Below the pieces are notes generated by a model that was given only the letters and a program-made list of their open reading frames with translations, searched no databases and was not told the origin of the DNA. Position numbers and translations under genes: made by a program. From contig JAHDSS010000468.1 of NCBI GenBank assembly GCA_018432565.1, positions 1-8,808 of the forward strand: 8,808 nt of DNA, written 5' to 3'. This document shows positions 1 through 6,390 of the stretch, in pieces. Origin of the DNA: Kiritimatiellia bacterium. Lineage in GTDB: Bacteria; Verrucomicrobiota; Kiritimatiellia; CAIQIC01; Lenti-01. Every line of letters begins with the position of its first letter. Within the stretch, counting starts at the first letter, position 1.

Positions 1-2227
1 GTACGGCGCGAAGGAAGACACCGATCTGTCGGCCGAGCAGCTCAAGGAGCTGTGCGAGGTGTACAAGAAGGTGTACCAGAAGAAGGTGAAGAAACCCTTC
101 CCGCAGGATCCGCTGGAGCAGCTGCTGGCGTCGGTGAACGCCGTGTTCGGCAGCTGGAACAGCGAACGCGCCGAAAAGTACCGCACGATCAACAAGGTGA
201 CCGGTCTGCTGGGCACGGCGGTGAACGTCTGCACCATGGTGTTCGGCAACATGGGCGACGAGTCCGGCACGGGCGTGGCGTTCACGCGCGACGGCTCGAC
301 GGGCGACGAAGAGCCGATGGGCGAATACCTGATCAACGCCCAGGGCGAAGACGTGGTGGCGGGCATCCGCACCCCGAAGCATCTGAACGAGATGCCCAAG
401 GAGAAGAGCCCGGTCTGGAAGAAGGCGCACGCGCAGCTGCGCTCGATCATGAAGAAGCTCGAAGAGCATTACAAGTACCCGCAGGACGTGGAATTCACGG
501 TCGAGCAGGGCACGCTGTGGATGCTGCAGACGCGCAACGCCAAGCGCACCGGCCTGGCCGGCGTGCGCTGGGCGGTGGAAATGGCGACGGGCAAGGACTT
601 CTTTACGGGCAAGGCCCAGAAGAAGATCCTGAAGCCCGACGAGGCGCTGGCGACGCTGTCGGGGTCCGACCTCGAACAGCTGCTGTTCCCGATCTTCGAC
701 GTGGCGGCCGAGAAAAAGGCCGAGCCTCTGACGAAGGGCCTGCCGGCCGGACCGGGCGCGGGCGTGGGCAAGATCGTGTTCGAAGCCGCGACGGCCGAGA
801 AAATGGTCAAGGCCAACCCGTCCGAGAAGGTCATTCTGGTGCGCCACGAGACGAGCCCCGAAGACGTCGGCGGCATGTGGGCGGCGCAGGGCATCCTGAC
901 CAGCACCGGCGGCATGACGTCGCACGCGGCGGTCGTGGCGCGCGGCTGGGGCAAGTGCTGCATCGCCGGGGCCGGCGAGCTGGTGATTGACTACAAGGCG
1001 CGGACGATTTCGGCCAACGGCAAGACGCTGAAGGAAGGCGACTGGATCAGCCTGAACGGTTCGACCGGCGTGGTGTACATCGGCCAGCTGCCGAACGAGG
1101 CCAGCCCGGTGGTCAGCGGCGTGGTCGGCGGGAAGAAGGCGGCGCAGAAGCACCCCATCTACCAGATGTACAAGCAGGTCAGCGACTGGGCCGACAAGTA
1201 CCGCAAGATCGCGGTGCGCACGAACGCCGACAGTCCGAAGGACGCGCTGGCGGCCCGGGCGTTCGGCGCGCAGGGCATCGGCCTGTGCCGGACCGAGCAC
1301 ATGTTCTTCGAGGGCGAGCGCATCTGGGCCGTCCGCGAGTTCATTCTGGCGGAGACCGAGAAGGCGCGCGAGAAGGCGCTGGCGAAGCTGCTGCCGCTGC
1401 AGCGCGGCGACTTCGAAGGCATCTTCAAGGCGATGGACGGGTTCGGCGTGACGATCCGCTTGATTGATCCGCCGCTGCACGAGTTCGTGCCGCAGGATGC
1501 GGCGGGCCAGGCCGAGATGGCCAAGCGCATCGGCACCACGGCCGACGCGGTGGCGGCGCGGGTCAAGAAGCTGCACGAGATGAACCCCATGATGGGGCAT
1601 CGCGGCTGCCGGCTGTCGATCACCTATCCCGAGCTGTGCGTGATGCAGACGCGGGCGATCATCGAGGCGGCCTGCAACGTCGCCAAGACCGGCCGCAAGG
1701 TGCTGCCCGAGATCATGGTGCCGCTGGTCGGCACCAAGGCCGAGCTGGACTACTGCGCCGACATCATCCGCAAGACCGCGGACGAGGTGATCAAGGCCAA
1801 GAAGGCCAAGGTCAAGTACCTCGTCGGCACGATGATCGAGATTCCGCGTGCGGCGCTGACGGCCGACGCGATCGCGGAGAGCGCCGAGTTCTTCAGCTTC
1901 GGGACTAACGATCTGACGCAGATGACGTTCGGCTTCAGCCGCGACGACATCGGGTCGTTCCTGCCGGACTATCTCGAGAAGAAGATCCTGCCGGTGGATC
2001 CGTTCCTGACGCTGGACAGCGGCGGCGTGGGCCAGCTGGTGGAGATGGGCGTCAAGAAGGGACGCACCACCCGTCCGGATCTCAAGTGCGGCATCTGCGG
2101 CGAACACGGCGGCGATCCGGCCTCCGTCAAGTTCTGCTGCAAGGCCGGCCTGAACTACGTGAGCTGCTCGCCGTACCGCGTGCCGATCGCCCGGCTCGCC
2201 GCCGCGCAGGCCGCCCTGGGCAAGTAG
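1..2227 (+). CDS. ppdK: Pyruvate, phosphate dikinase (PPDK), 5' end outside the window
   Basis: PPDK interconverts pyruvate + ATP + Pi with PEP + AMP + PPi in the cytoplasm; anaerobes often use it in a PPi-linked glycolysis. The reading frame is open from base 2, giving 741 visible residues (numbered from there). The family is about 870-900 residues, so roughly 130-150 N-terminal residues lie upstream. The GTG at 59 is internal, not the start. Seen in order: the end of the ATP-grasp domain (GNMGDESGTG, then LQTRNAKRTG); the swivelling phospho-His domain with GGMTSHAAVVARG (catalytic His 308, codon 923-925); and the C-terminal PEP/pyruvate TIM barrel. The barrel has GLCRTEHMF (Arg 430), RLIDPPLHEF (Arg 486), MIEIPR (Glu 613), FGTNDLTQ (Asn 636) and CGICGEHGGDP, whose second Cys (699) matches the family's catalytic Cys. 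No key residue in the visible part is missing. It ends with TAG and an intrinsic terminator, so it is the last gene of its unit. Confidence 0.97.
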   Translation, partial: YGAKEDTDLSAEQLKELCEVYKKVYQKKVKKPFPQDPLEQLLASVNAVFGSWNSERAEKYRTINKVTGLLGTAVNVCTMVFGNMGDESGTGVAFTRDGSTGDEEPMGEYLINAQGEDVVAGIRTPKHLNEMPKEKSPVWKKAHAQLRSIMKKLEEHYKYPQDVEFTVEQGTLWMLQTRNAKRTGLAGVRWAVEMATGKDFFTGKAQKKILKPDEALATLSGSDLEQLLFPIFDVAAEKKAEPLTKGLPAGPGAGVGKIVFEAATAEKMVKANPSEKVILVRHETSPEDVGGMWAAQGILTSTGGMTSHAAVVARGWGKCCIAGAGELVIDYKARTISANGKTLKEGDWISLNGSTGVVYIGQLPNEASPVVSGVVGGKKAAQKHPIYQMYKQVSDWADKYRKIAVRTNADSPKDALAARAFGAQGIGLCRTEHMFFEGERIWAVREFILAETEKAREKALAKLLPLQRGDFEGIFKAMDGFGVTIRLIDPPLHEFVPQDAAGQAEMAKRIGTTADAVAARVKKLHEMNPMMGHRGCRLSITYPELCVMQTRAIIEAACNVAKTGRKVLPEIMVPLVGTKAELDYCADIIRKTADEVIKAKKAKVKYLVGTMIEIPRAALTADAIAESAEFFSFGTNDLTQMTFGFSRDDIGSFLPDYLEKKILPVDPFLTLDSGGVGQLVEMGVKKGRTTRPDLKCGICGEHGGDPASVKFCCKAGLNYVSCSPYRVPIARLAAAQAALGK

Positions 2228-2245
2228 GCCGCCCGCGGGCCTCTC

Positions 2246-2285
2246 CCCCGCCGTTCCCGGTTCGCCGGGGCGGCGGGGTTTTTTT
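2246..2285 (+). terminator. Rho-independent terminator of the PPDK gene
   Basis: The outer stem CCCCGCCG (2246-2253) pairs perfectly with CGGCGGGG (2271-2278). An inner stem CCCGG (2256-2260) pairs with CCGGG (2265-2269) across a TTCG loop, the very stable UUCG-type tetraloop. Seven T residues follow (2279-2285). It begins 18 bases after the PPDK stop codon. Confidence 0.92.
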
Positions 2286-2588
2286 GTGGGGGGGCAGGGG
2301 AGGGGGGAGGGGAGGACGGAGGACGGAGGACGGAGGACCGAGGTCCGAGGTCCGAAGTCCGAGGTCCGGGGTCGGAAGTCCGAAGTCCGAGGTCCGAAGT
2401 CCGAGGTCCGGGGGGCGAAGCAGGAAAACAGGAAATAACAGGAACACAGGAAGGGGGGAGGGGAGGGGACGGGGAGGGGACGGAGGACGGAAGACGGAGG
2501 ACGGAGGACGGAGGGCAAGGGGGGAGGGGGGAGAGGTCCGAGGTCGGAGGTCCGATGTCCGAAGTCCGGCCGACCACCGACCACCAAC
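2286..2588. repeat. Purine-rich low-complexity repeat tract A
   Basis: No gene seen. The tract has ordered modules: G-runs (2288-2312); GGACGGA iterations (about 2313-2336); degenerate 7-mers of the GGTCCGA/AGTCCGA/GGTCGGA type (about 2337-2411); a CAGGAAA-type stretch (2420-2452); more G-runs (2453-2479); GGACGGA again (about 2480-2514); 7-mers again (about 2533-2568); and a CCACCGACCACCAACG segment. The same modules recur at 2795-3003 and 8036-8417. Open frames across it encode only Arg/Gly/Ser/Pro-rich repeats, so I read it as non-coding. Confidence 0.85.
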
Positions 2589-2790
2589 GGAGAACAGAAG
2601 AACAGGTCAGCTACGGTTTTCGCGGATGGGGACCGTGGGACTGAATCCGTACGTTTCCGGGTTCATCTGCAGCAGAATGGGAACGAGCGGGCGGGTTCTC
2701 GCCAAGGACGCGAAGGGCGCGAAGAGGCAACGGCGATTTTTAACGCCTCTTGGCGGACTGGGCGAGAGGGGATCCTGGGATCGGAGGGGG
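2589..2790. repeat. Dispersed repeat segment with nested inverted repeats
   Basis: No gene seen. The part at 2590-2680 resembles the repeats near 6650-6760 and 7970-7995 (an AGAACAG..GCTACGG..TTTT core, then a 'gcggatgg ... gaatccgt ... catctg' pattern). The part at 2697-2770 carries nested inverted repeats: CTCGCC (2698-2703) with GGCGAG (2761-2766), and AAGAGGC (2722-2728) with GCCTCTT (2745-2751). It resembles the 'cgccaagg' family at 7828-7891. It lies between convergent genes. Confidence 0.6.
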
Positions 2791-2794
2791 GGAG

Positions 2795-2960
2795 GGGCAG
2801 TCGAGGTCGGAGGTCGGAGGTCCGAGCACCAACCAAGAGGGGCGAAGCAGGAAAGCAGGAAACCCAGGAAAACAGGAAGGGAAGAAGCAGAGAACAGAGG
2901 ACAGAGGGCAGGGGGCAGGGGGCAGCCCGAGGTCCGAGGTCCGGCCAACGACCAAGGGGG
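2795..2960. repeat. Purine-rich repeat tract B
   Basis: A second instance of the modules of the tract at 2286-2588, in the same orientation: GGTCGGA-type 7-mers (about 2800-2825), a CACCAACCAAGAGG link, a CAGGAAA/CCAGGAAAACAGG stretch (about 2839-2880), GGGCAGG iterations, then GGTCCGA again and a CCAACGACCAAGG link leading into the AT-rich module at 2961. No gene on either strand is supported. Confidence 0.75.
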
Positions 2961-3003
2961 GATTCAATAACCAATATTCAAATTCAATATCCAATATCCA
3001 AGG
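2961..3003. repeat. AT-rich ATTCAATATCCAATATT module, copy 1
   Basis: An AT-rich stretch built from alternating ATTCAATA and CCAATATYCA words, ending in CCAAGG. Near-identical modules lie at 8251-8285 and 8375-8417, each preceded by a G-rich stretch and followed by G-runs. Here it sits 8 bases beyond the stop codon of the minus-strand gene at 3011-3712. Confidence 0.85.
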
Positions 3004-3010
3004 AGGAGGG

Positions 3011-3712
3011 CTAGGGGGAGGGACCGGCCTGGAGGCCCTGGAGGTAGTCCTGATCCTCGCGGGAGAGGAGATGGCACTGAATCTGCACCTTGCCTCCGTC
3101 CTTCCTGCGAAGGGCGGCGGTGCCGTTTTGCACATGGACCAGGGCCGCCTCGAGCGTGGCGCCGGATTGGGATGTCCAGATTCTGCATTCGCGGTCCATG
3201 GCGGGCGGGATGCTGAACGCCGTCAGGCCGGGGGCCGGCGCGGGGGGGCGCATCAGGGCGGAATGCCGTTCGGGTTTGGGCAGGCTTCTCAGGGCATCCT
3301 TGAGCAATCGGTCCTGTTCCGGGCTCTGGGCATACGGAACGGTTGCGAGCAAACGGGTCAGGGCGGCATCCATGATGACCGTCTTGGGGATGAACCGGCC
3401 CGCTTCGGGCGCCCGCAGCGCCTGCCGGACCACGTCGGGCAGGCTCTGCGACCCGTCCCGCGCGGACACATAGACGACCACGGTCTTCGAGCCCAGTTTG
3501 TCCGCCGCGTTCAGGCTGGCGCCCGCACACAGACCGCAGGACGTGGTCTCGTCGGTATAGATGATCGTGATGGGTTTTCCCTTTGATTCCGCCTCGGCCT
3601 GGGCCTTTTCCAGTTCGGCGATGCGGTACACCTTCTTCGGCAGCGTGAACTGCGCCAGTGCGTTGCCCGCGATCAGCAGCAGCGCGGTGCAGAGTGTGAA
3701 AGTTTTCTTCAT
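3011..3712 (-). CDS. Exported thioredoxin-like protein with C-terminal SHD1-like domain
   Basis: A 233-residue protein. Residues 1-20 form a clear signal peptide (KK, hydrophobic core, ALA before Gln21), so it acts outside the cytoplasmic membrane. Residues 46-125 look like a thioredoxin fold: a strand PITIIYTDE, then CGLC (Cys59/Cys62), helix, strand VVVYVSA, and FIPKTVIMD with a likely cis-Pro at 109. Residues ~172-227 match the pattern I know from SLA1-homology-domain-1 proteins of PVC bacteria: RxW, then SGATLEAALVHVQNG, LRRKDGGKVQI and LLSREDQDYL. A Pro/Ala-rich linker joins the two. The start is supported by AAAGGAA about 7 bases before ATG. A dithiol role or anchoring role is inference; the substrate is unknown. 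It may be co-transcribed with the minus-strand gene upstream (3833-4273), 120 bases away across a repeat, and it converges on the PPDK gene. Confidence 0.85.
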   Translation of the reverse strand: MKKTFTLCTALLLIAGNALAQFTLPKKVYRIAELEKAQAEAESKGKPITIIYTDETTSCGLCAGASLNAADKLGSKTVVVYVSARDGSQSLPDVVRQALRAPEAGRFIPKTVIMDAALTRLLATVPYAQSPEQDRLLKDALRSLPKPERHSALMRPPAPAPGLTAFSIPPAMDRECRIWTSQSGATLEAALVHVQNGTAALRRKDGGKVQIQCHLLSREDQDYLQGLQAGPSP

Positions 3713-3738
3713 GTCCGTTCCTTTGGGGGCTGGAGGGG

Positions 3739-3850
3739 GCAGGGGTTCAACGGTTCAGGGGTTCAACGGTTCAGGGGTTCAAGGTTCAAGGGTTCAACGG
3801 TTCAGGGGTTCAGGGTTCAAGGGTTCAACGGTTCAGGGGTTCGGGGGTTC
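3739..3850. repeat. Tandem GGTTCAASGGTTCAGGG-type repeat
   Basis: About a dozen imperfect 7-9-base units of GGTTCAAC, GGTTCAGGG and GTTCAAGG run through the spacer between the two minus-strand genes. On the minus strand each unit reads TGAACC. One unit supplies the TGA stop (3833-3835) of the upstream minus-strand gene, so the array overlaps that gene's 3' end. Confidence 0.9.
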
Positions 3851-4273
3851 ATCCGCCTTCGCCGAGGCTTCGGCGGAAAAAAGGTTCAGGGGTTGGGGGG
3901 AATTTTGCTCCAGTTCCTGGATGCGCTGGCGGAGGCGGCGGTTTTCTTCGGCCAGGCCGGGGCGGGGCGGCGGGGCGGAAGGGGACTTGATCTGGATCAA
4001 CTGGTCGTTTGTCAGATAGACGCCGCTGAGCATGGAGGTTTTGACGTGGGCCTGATGCAGGTTGCCCTCGCGGTCACGATACACGATCTGATAGATGCGG
4101 GAGTCTTTTTCGCCGAACCAGCCCGGTCCGAACGGATCCCAGCTTCGATCCACCAGTTCCCATCCCCGCTCCCGGACATATCGCTCCACCCGGCCGCCAT
4201 CCAGTCCGCCTGCAATCAGACGGAAGGAGAGAGCCAGCAGAATGAATCCGCCGATTACTAAAAGGGGTTCCAT
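3833..4273 (-). CDS. Small membrane-anchored protein of unknown function with repeat-derived tail
   Basis: A 146-residue protein I cannot assign to a named family. Residues 3-22 form one hydrophobic segment. Residues 27-92 are a compact, charged domain (ERYVRERGWELVD, then SWDPFGPGWFGEKDSRIYQI and a SGVYLTNDQL end) that looks like a genuine folded region. A Pro-rich linker and a short predicted coiled coil (residues 107-123, EENRRLRQRIQELE) follow. The last ~20 residues come from the TTCA array and the TCCGCC hairpin repeat, so the original C-terminus was probably replaced or extended by repeat DNA. The ATG at 4273 is preceded by GAAAGG about 8 bases upstream. It is probably the first gene of a minus-strand pair with the gene at 3011-3712. 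With one N-terminal span, the charged domain could face either side; I cannot tell which. Confidence 0.75.
   Translation of the reverse strand: MEPLLVIGGFILLALSFRLIAGGLDGGRVERYVRERGWELVDRSWDPFGPGWFGEKDSRIYQIVYRDREGNLHQAHVKTSMLSGVYLTNDQLIQIKSPSAPPPRPGLAEENRRLRQRIQELEQNSPQPLNLFSAEASAKADEPPNP
3852..3877. repeat. Dispersed hairpin repeat (TCCGCC...GGCGGA), copy 1
   Basis: The arms TCCGCC (3852-3857) and GGCGGA (3872-3877) enclose TTCGCCGAGGCTTC. A copy with one base change lies at 8313-8338. Here it is read as the codons for the SAEASAKAD region at the C-terminus of the minus-strand gene at 3833-4273, so the element lies inside an annotated reading frame. Confidence 0.85.
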
Positions 4274-4577
4274 TCAGTTGCCTTTCTTGGCGCGACGACA
4301 ACGTTCACCGCCGCGCCGTTTGCGGCGCGCAGTGGGACAACACCTTGTTCCCTGTGAATTTTCAATTTACTCTGCCATTTATCAAACCATGTCTTGGAAA
4401 CAGTGTCTTCAGTGAAGCAATCGCCATCCCTACTAAGAGAGCAAGACACATGCAACGAGGTTCCCGGCCATCGAGCCTTTGTCCCGGGCCAAGACAAACA
4501 CACCGGCTACGAATGCTTCACCAGCGGCGGGAACTGGCGAAAAATAATTATAAATTATAGGACTGACCCCTTTCTGA
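4274..4577. other. Spacer between divergent genes, no convincing gene
   Basis: It separates the minus-strand gene starting at 4273 from the plus-strand island. It holds a GC hairpin (CGCGCCG 4312-4318, loop TTTG, CGGCGCG 4323-4329) in the 5' leader of the minus-strand gene, then AT-richer DNA with a run of A/T at 4541-4558. An 81-codon minus-strand frame (4503-4258) overlaps the start of the 4273 gene by 16 bases. It has no family resemblance that I recognise, and I do not call it. No promoter stands out. Confidence 0.5.
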
Positions 4578-4586
4578 CCCCTTTCC
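4564..4586. repeat. Direct repeat CTGACCCCTTTC x2
   Basis: Two abutting copies of TGACCCCTTTC (4565-4575 and 4575-4585, sharing one base). They lie exactly where the low-GC open frame of the next gene begins (in-frame TGA at 4575-4577). Short words of this type are, to my recollection, frequent in intergenic junk of related genomes; I cannot verify that here. Confidence 0.6.
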
Positions 4587-4649
4587 TATACGATTACAGT
4601 AATAGCGAATACTCCTTGCGGTGAAATCAATGACTCCATATCCTATACG

Positions 4650-5177
4650 GTGATTAACTCGGTACTGATAGAAGAAATTGAGTCGCTCAATAGTGAAATC
4701 GGCGCTATACAGGTTCAGATTGATTGGTTGATCGAACAAATCGATCACATCGATAATGTGGCCATTCCAGAGCTTGCCCAAGAAAGGGGGAGGATTGAAA
4801 CTGAATTGCAATCTCTTGTCATTACCCGTGATGCATGGCTGTCTATTGCTGATGGGTGGGAGGCTGTTACGGATATTGCATCATTCTTATCTCTTATGGG
4901 CGTATCATCTCTGGCCGAATTGATAGCAGAGGCTGGTTCTACAATATCGGAAGAAATACTTGAGGGTGCGATTATGCATGTAATTAATGAACTAGGCTGG
5001 GCAAATTTAAACAACAGTATTGAAGACTTAGAAACATCAAAGCTGATGCTGCTGATAGAAATTGCAGAACAAGCTAACATCCGAGATCAGCATCACAACA
5101 GCCTGTTGGATAAAGTGAATGAAAAAGCTATTATGGAAAGCAATTTAACCTATTTAATGGAGGGAGTGTGCCCGTGA
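4650..5177 (+). CDS. Helical/coiled-coil protein of unknown function, probably 5'-truncated
   Basis: A 175-residue frame if started at GTG 4650, but no Shine-Dalgarno precedes that codon and the first in-frame ATG is only at 4896. The frame stays open upstream to 4578, just after the direct repeat CTGACCCCTTTC x2, adding 24 codons with a second S-Y-T motif (TCCTATACG at 4584 and at 4641). I therefore think the gene lost its 5' end. Residues ~5-60 form a long amphipathic helix with heptad character (IEEIESLNSEIGAIQVQIDW, then IDHIDNVAIPEL). Residues 70-115 are more hydrophobic but too polar for a clear membrane span, and residues 120-165 are helical again. GC is visibly lower (low to mid 40s percent by eye) than in the flanking core genes, which suggests foreign origin. 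It overlaps the next gene by 4 bases. I do not recognise the family. Confidence 0.6.
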   Translation: MINSVLIEEIESLNSEIGAIQVQIDWLIEQIDHIDNVAIPELAQERGRIETELQSLVITRDAWLSIADGWEAVTDIASFLSLMGVSSLAELIAEAGSTISEEILEGAIMHVINELGWANLNNSIEDLETSKLMLLIEIAEQANIRDQHHNSLLDKVNEKAIMESNLTYLMEGVCP

Positions 5178-6193
5178 GCTGCGTAAGAGTTGTTTCGATC
5201 GTCGTTCTGTTGAGCCTGCAGAACATTGCTGTGTCGGCTACGGGGGAGACGGATTCATTATTACATGAGCCCAGGACGATCCAAGGCGAATCATCACCTG
5301 CTGTCACCATGGCAGAGAAAGGGATGGAACTGTTACTAGCGGGAACCACAGCTCACGACCAAAAACTTTTGAGTGAAGCGGAAGCTCTTCTGCAACAGGC
5401 CATCGCCATGCAGCCGGAATTGCCTCAAGCGAACATGGGACTTTCCAGCATTCTTATGATGAAGCCATATGCTAGCATGGAGGAGCGGCGCGAAGCCTAT
5501 CAACAGGCGCTTCACTATTTGGAGGTCGCAAAGGCCAGCAAAGGGCTCGACCAAGGGATGAAATATGTGCTGGAGCGCCGTCGAGGCAGGCTCCAAAACG
5601 AAATTGACAGCATGAATGCCTTGGCGAGCACACTCCAACAATTGGAAGACGAACGTCAGCGCCTGTTGACTGGTGAAGAGAGGATGAGCTTTCAGAGACT
5701 GGAGGCAGCGATTCATCAACAACCGAATGATGCAATGACTCATTTGGCCTATGCCAAGGCATTGGAGTCGGCCGATGTTCGGAATAGCCGGAGCCGATAT
5801 ATGGAGGCCTACTGGGCCGCGTTGGAGTCGGCCTTTCGCCTCGCGCCGGATAACCGCGAGGTTCGGTTAACTCTAGCAAGTGCATGGATGTGGCAGAAAG
5901 AGTTTGCAAAGGTGATTCATCTTATTCGGGACGAGGTTGCGCCAGAGTGTCGCGACATGACTGTGCTGAATCTTGTTTGGCGTTTGGACGAAGAGCATAA
6001 GCGATATCAGCGCCTGCAGGAAGATCACCCCGGTGTGCAGTCATTGCAGGCCAAGTTGGCTGAACTCGAAGAATTGCCTGCCCTCATGGAACAAATGCCG
6101 GACCGATCTACTATTGCAAAGGAAGCGCAGCATCTCGTGCTGGAACAGGCAAGAAAGGCACAAGAAGACCAGACCCACAAGCAGGATCAGTGA
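5174..6193 (+). CDS. Exported TPR-like repeat protein of unknown function
   Basis: A 339-residue protein from GTG 5174. That start gives a 4-base GTGA overlap with the preceding stop and puts GGAGG (5159-5163) 10 bases upstream. GTG 5168 in the same frame is possible but only 4 bases from the SD. Residues 1-22 resemble a signal peptide (VVSIVVLLSLQNIAVSA). The mature part is helical with TPR-like pairs: ~62-95 (AEALLQQAIAMQPELPQANM), ~170-200 (LEAAIHQQPNDAMTHLAYAK) and ~208-245 (AYWAALESAFRLAPDN, then VRLTLASAWMW), separated by charged helices. The C-terminus is Gln/Lys/Glu-rich and ends THKQDQ before TGA. TPRs bind partner proteins; the likely partner would be the coupled upstream product or another envelope protein, which is inference. 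GC is intermediate. The frame continues after the stop into the copied module at 6194-6376, so this may be the 5' part of a longer gene cut by a nonsense codon. Confidence 0.8.
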   Translation: MSCVRVVSIVVLLSLQNIAVSATGETDSLLHEPRTIQGESSPAVTMAEKGMELLLAGTTAHDQKLLSEAEALLQQAIAMQPELPQANMGLSSILMMKPYASMEERREAYQQALHYLEVAKASKGLDQGMKYVLERRRGRLQNEIDSMNALASTLQQLEDERQRLLTGEERMSFQRLEAAIHQQPNDAMTHLAYAKALESADVRNSRSRYMEAYWAALESAFRLAPDNREVRLTLASAWMWQKEFAKVIHLIRDEVAPECRDMTVLNLVWRLDEEHKRYQRLQEDHPGVQSLQAKLAELEELPALMEQMPDRSTIAKEAQHLVLEQARKAQEDQTHKQDQ

Positions 6194-6376
6194 GAAGAAC
6201 GCATTCGGGACTATGAGCGGCAATTTCGGTCCGCGCATGAGGCCGGGGAAATGCCGGATGATACCTATTTGGAGATGATGAAGTTGATTCGGCTGGATCT
6301 GAAAGAAAACCCGAACGCCACGCACCTGAACTACAGGCCTCTTCCGCTGGCAACGCCGGCTTCGGCGCCGCCCTGA
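6194..6376 (+). pseudogene. Orphan copy of the C-terminal module of the gene at 6797-7795
   Basis: Sixty sense codons plus TGA, in the same frame as the preceding TPR gene and directly after its stop (6191-6193). They encode DYERQFRSAHEAGEMPDD, then TYLEMMKLIRLDL, NATHLNYRP and a Pro/Ala-rich end. The protein matches the last ~60 residues of the gene at 6797-7795 nearly throughout, and 72 bases are identical (6212-6283 = 7625-7696). No start codon with an SD is present, so it is unlikely to be expressed alone. It is either a remnant left by recombination between two related genes, or the true C-terminus of the TPR protein cut off by one TGA. The mostly synonymous changes after the 72-base block argue for past coding selection. 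Confidence 0.7.
6212..6283 (+). repeat. 72-bp perfect direct repeat, copy 1
   Basis: Identical base for base to 7625-7696. Similarity continues at lower identity to about 6355 (about 7767). The copies are in the same orientation with starts 1413 bases apart, so homologous recombination between them would remove the gene at 6797-7795. Confidence 0.95.
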
Positions 6377-6390
6377 TCCAATTCCTTCAG

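Noticed and set aside
52..990. Long plus-strand frame overlapping PPDK, and minus-strand frames at 469-963 and 1159-1623
   Set aside because: Shadow frames in GC-rich coding DNA; the PPDK frame has intact catalytic motifs throughout.
2337..2411. Possible CRISPR array in the GGTCCGA repeats or the AT-rich modules
   Set aside because: Units are contiguous or irregular, with no unique spacers of constant length and no cas genes.
2086..3586. Frames of 278-294 codons across the repeat tract and antisense to the thioredoxin-like gene
   Set aside because: They are translations of GGTCCGA/CAGGAAA repeats rich in Arg, Gly, Ser and Pro, and run antisense to a gene with a signal peptide and domains.
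4258..4503. 81-codon minus-strand frame overlapping the start of the 4273 gene
   Set aside because: No recognisable domain and no clear SD; its composition is that of the spacer. A degraded gene fragment remains possible.
6191..6193. TGA read as selenocysteine joining the TPR gene to the module
   Set aside because: No convincing SECIS-like hairpin directly after the TGA and no Cys homologue at that site; a nonsense codon or graft junction is simpler.
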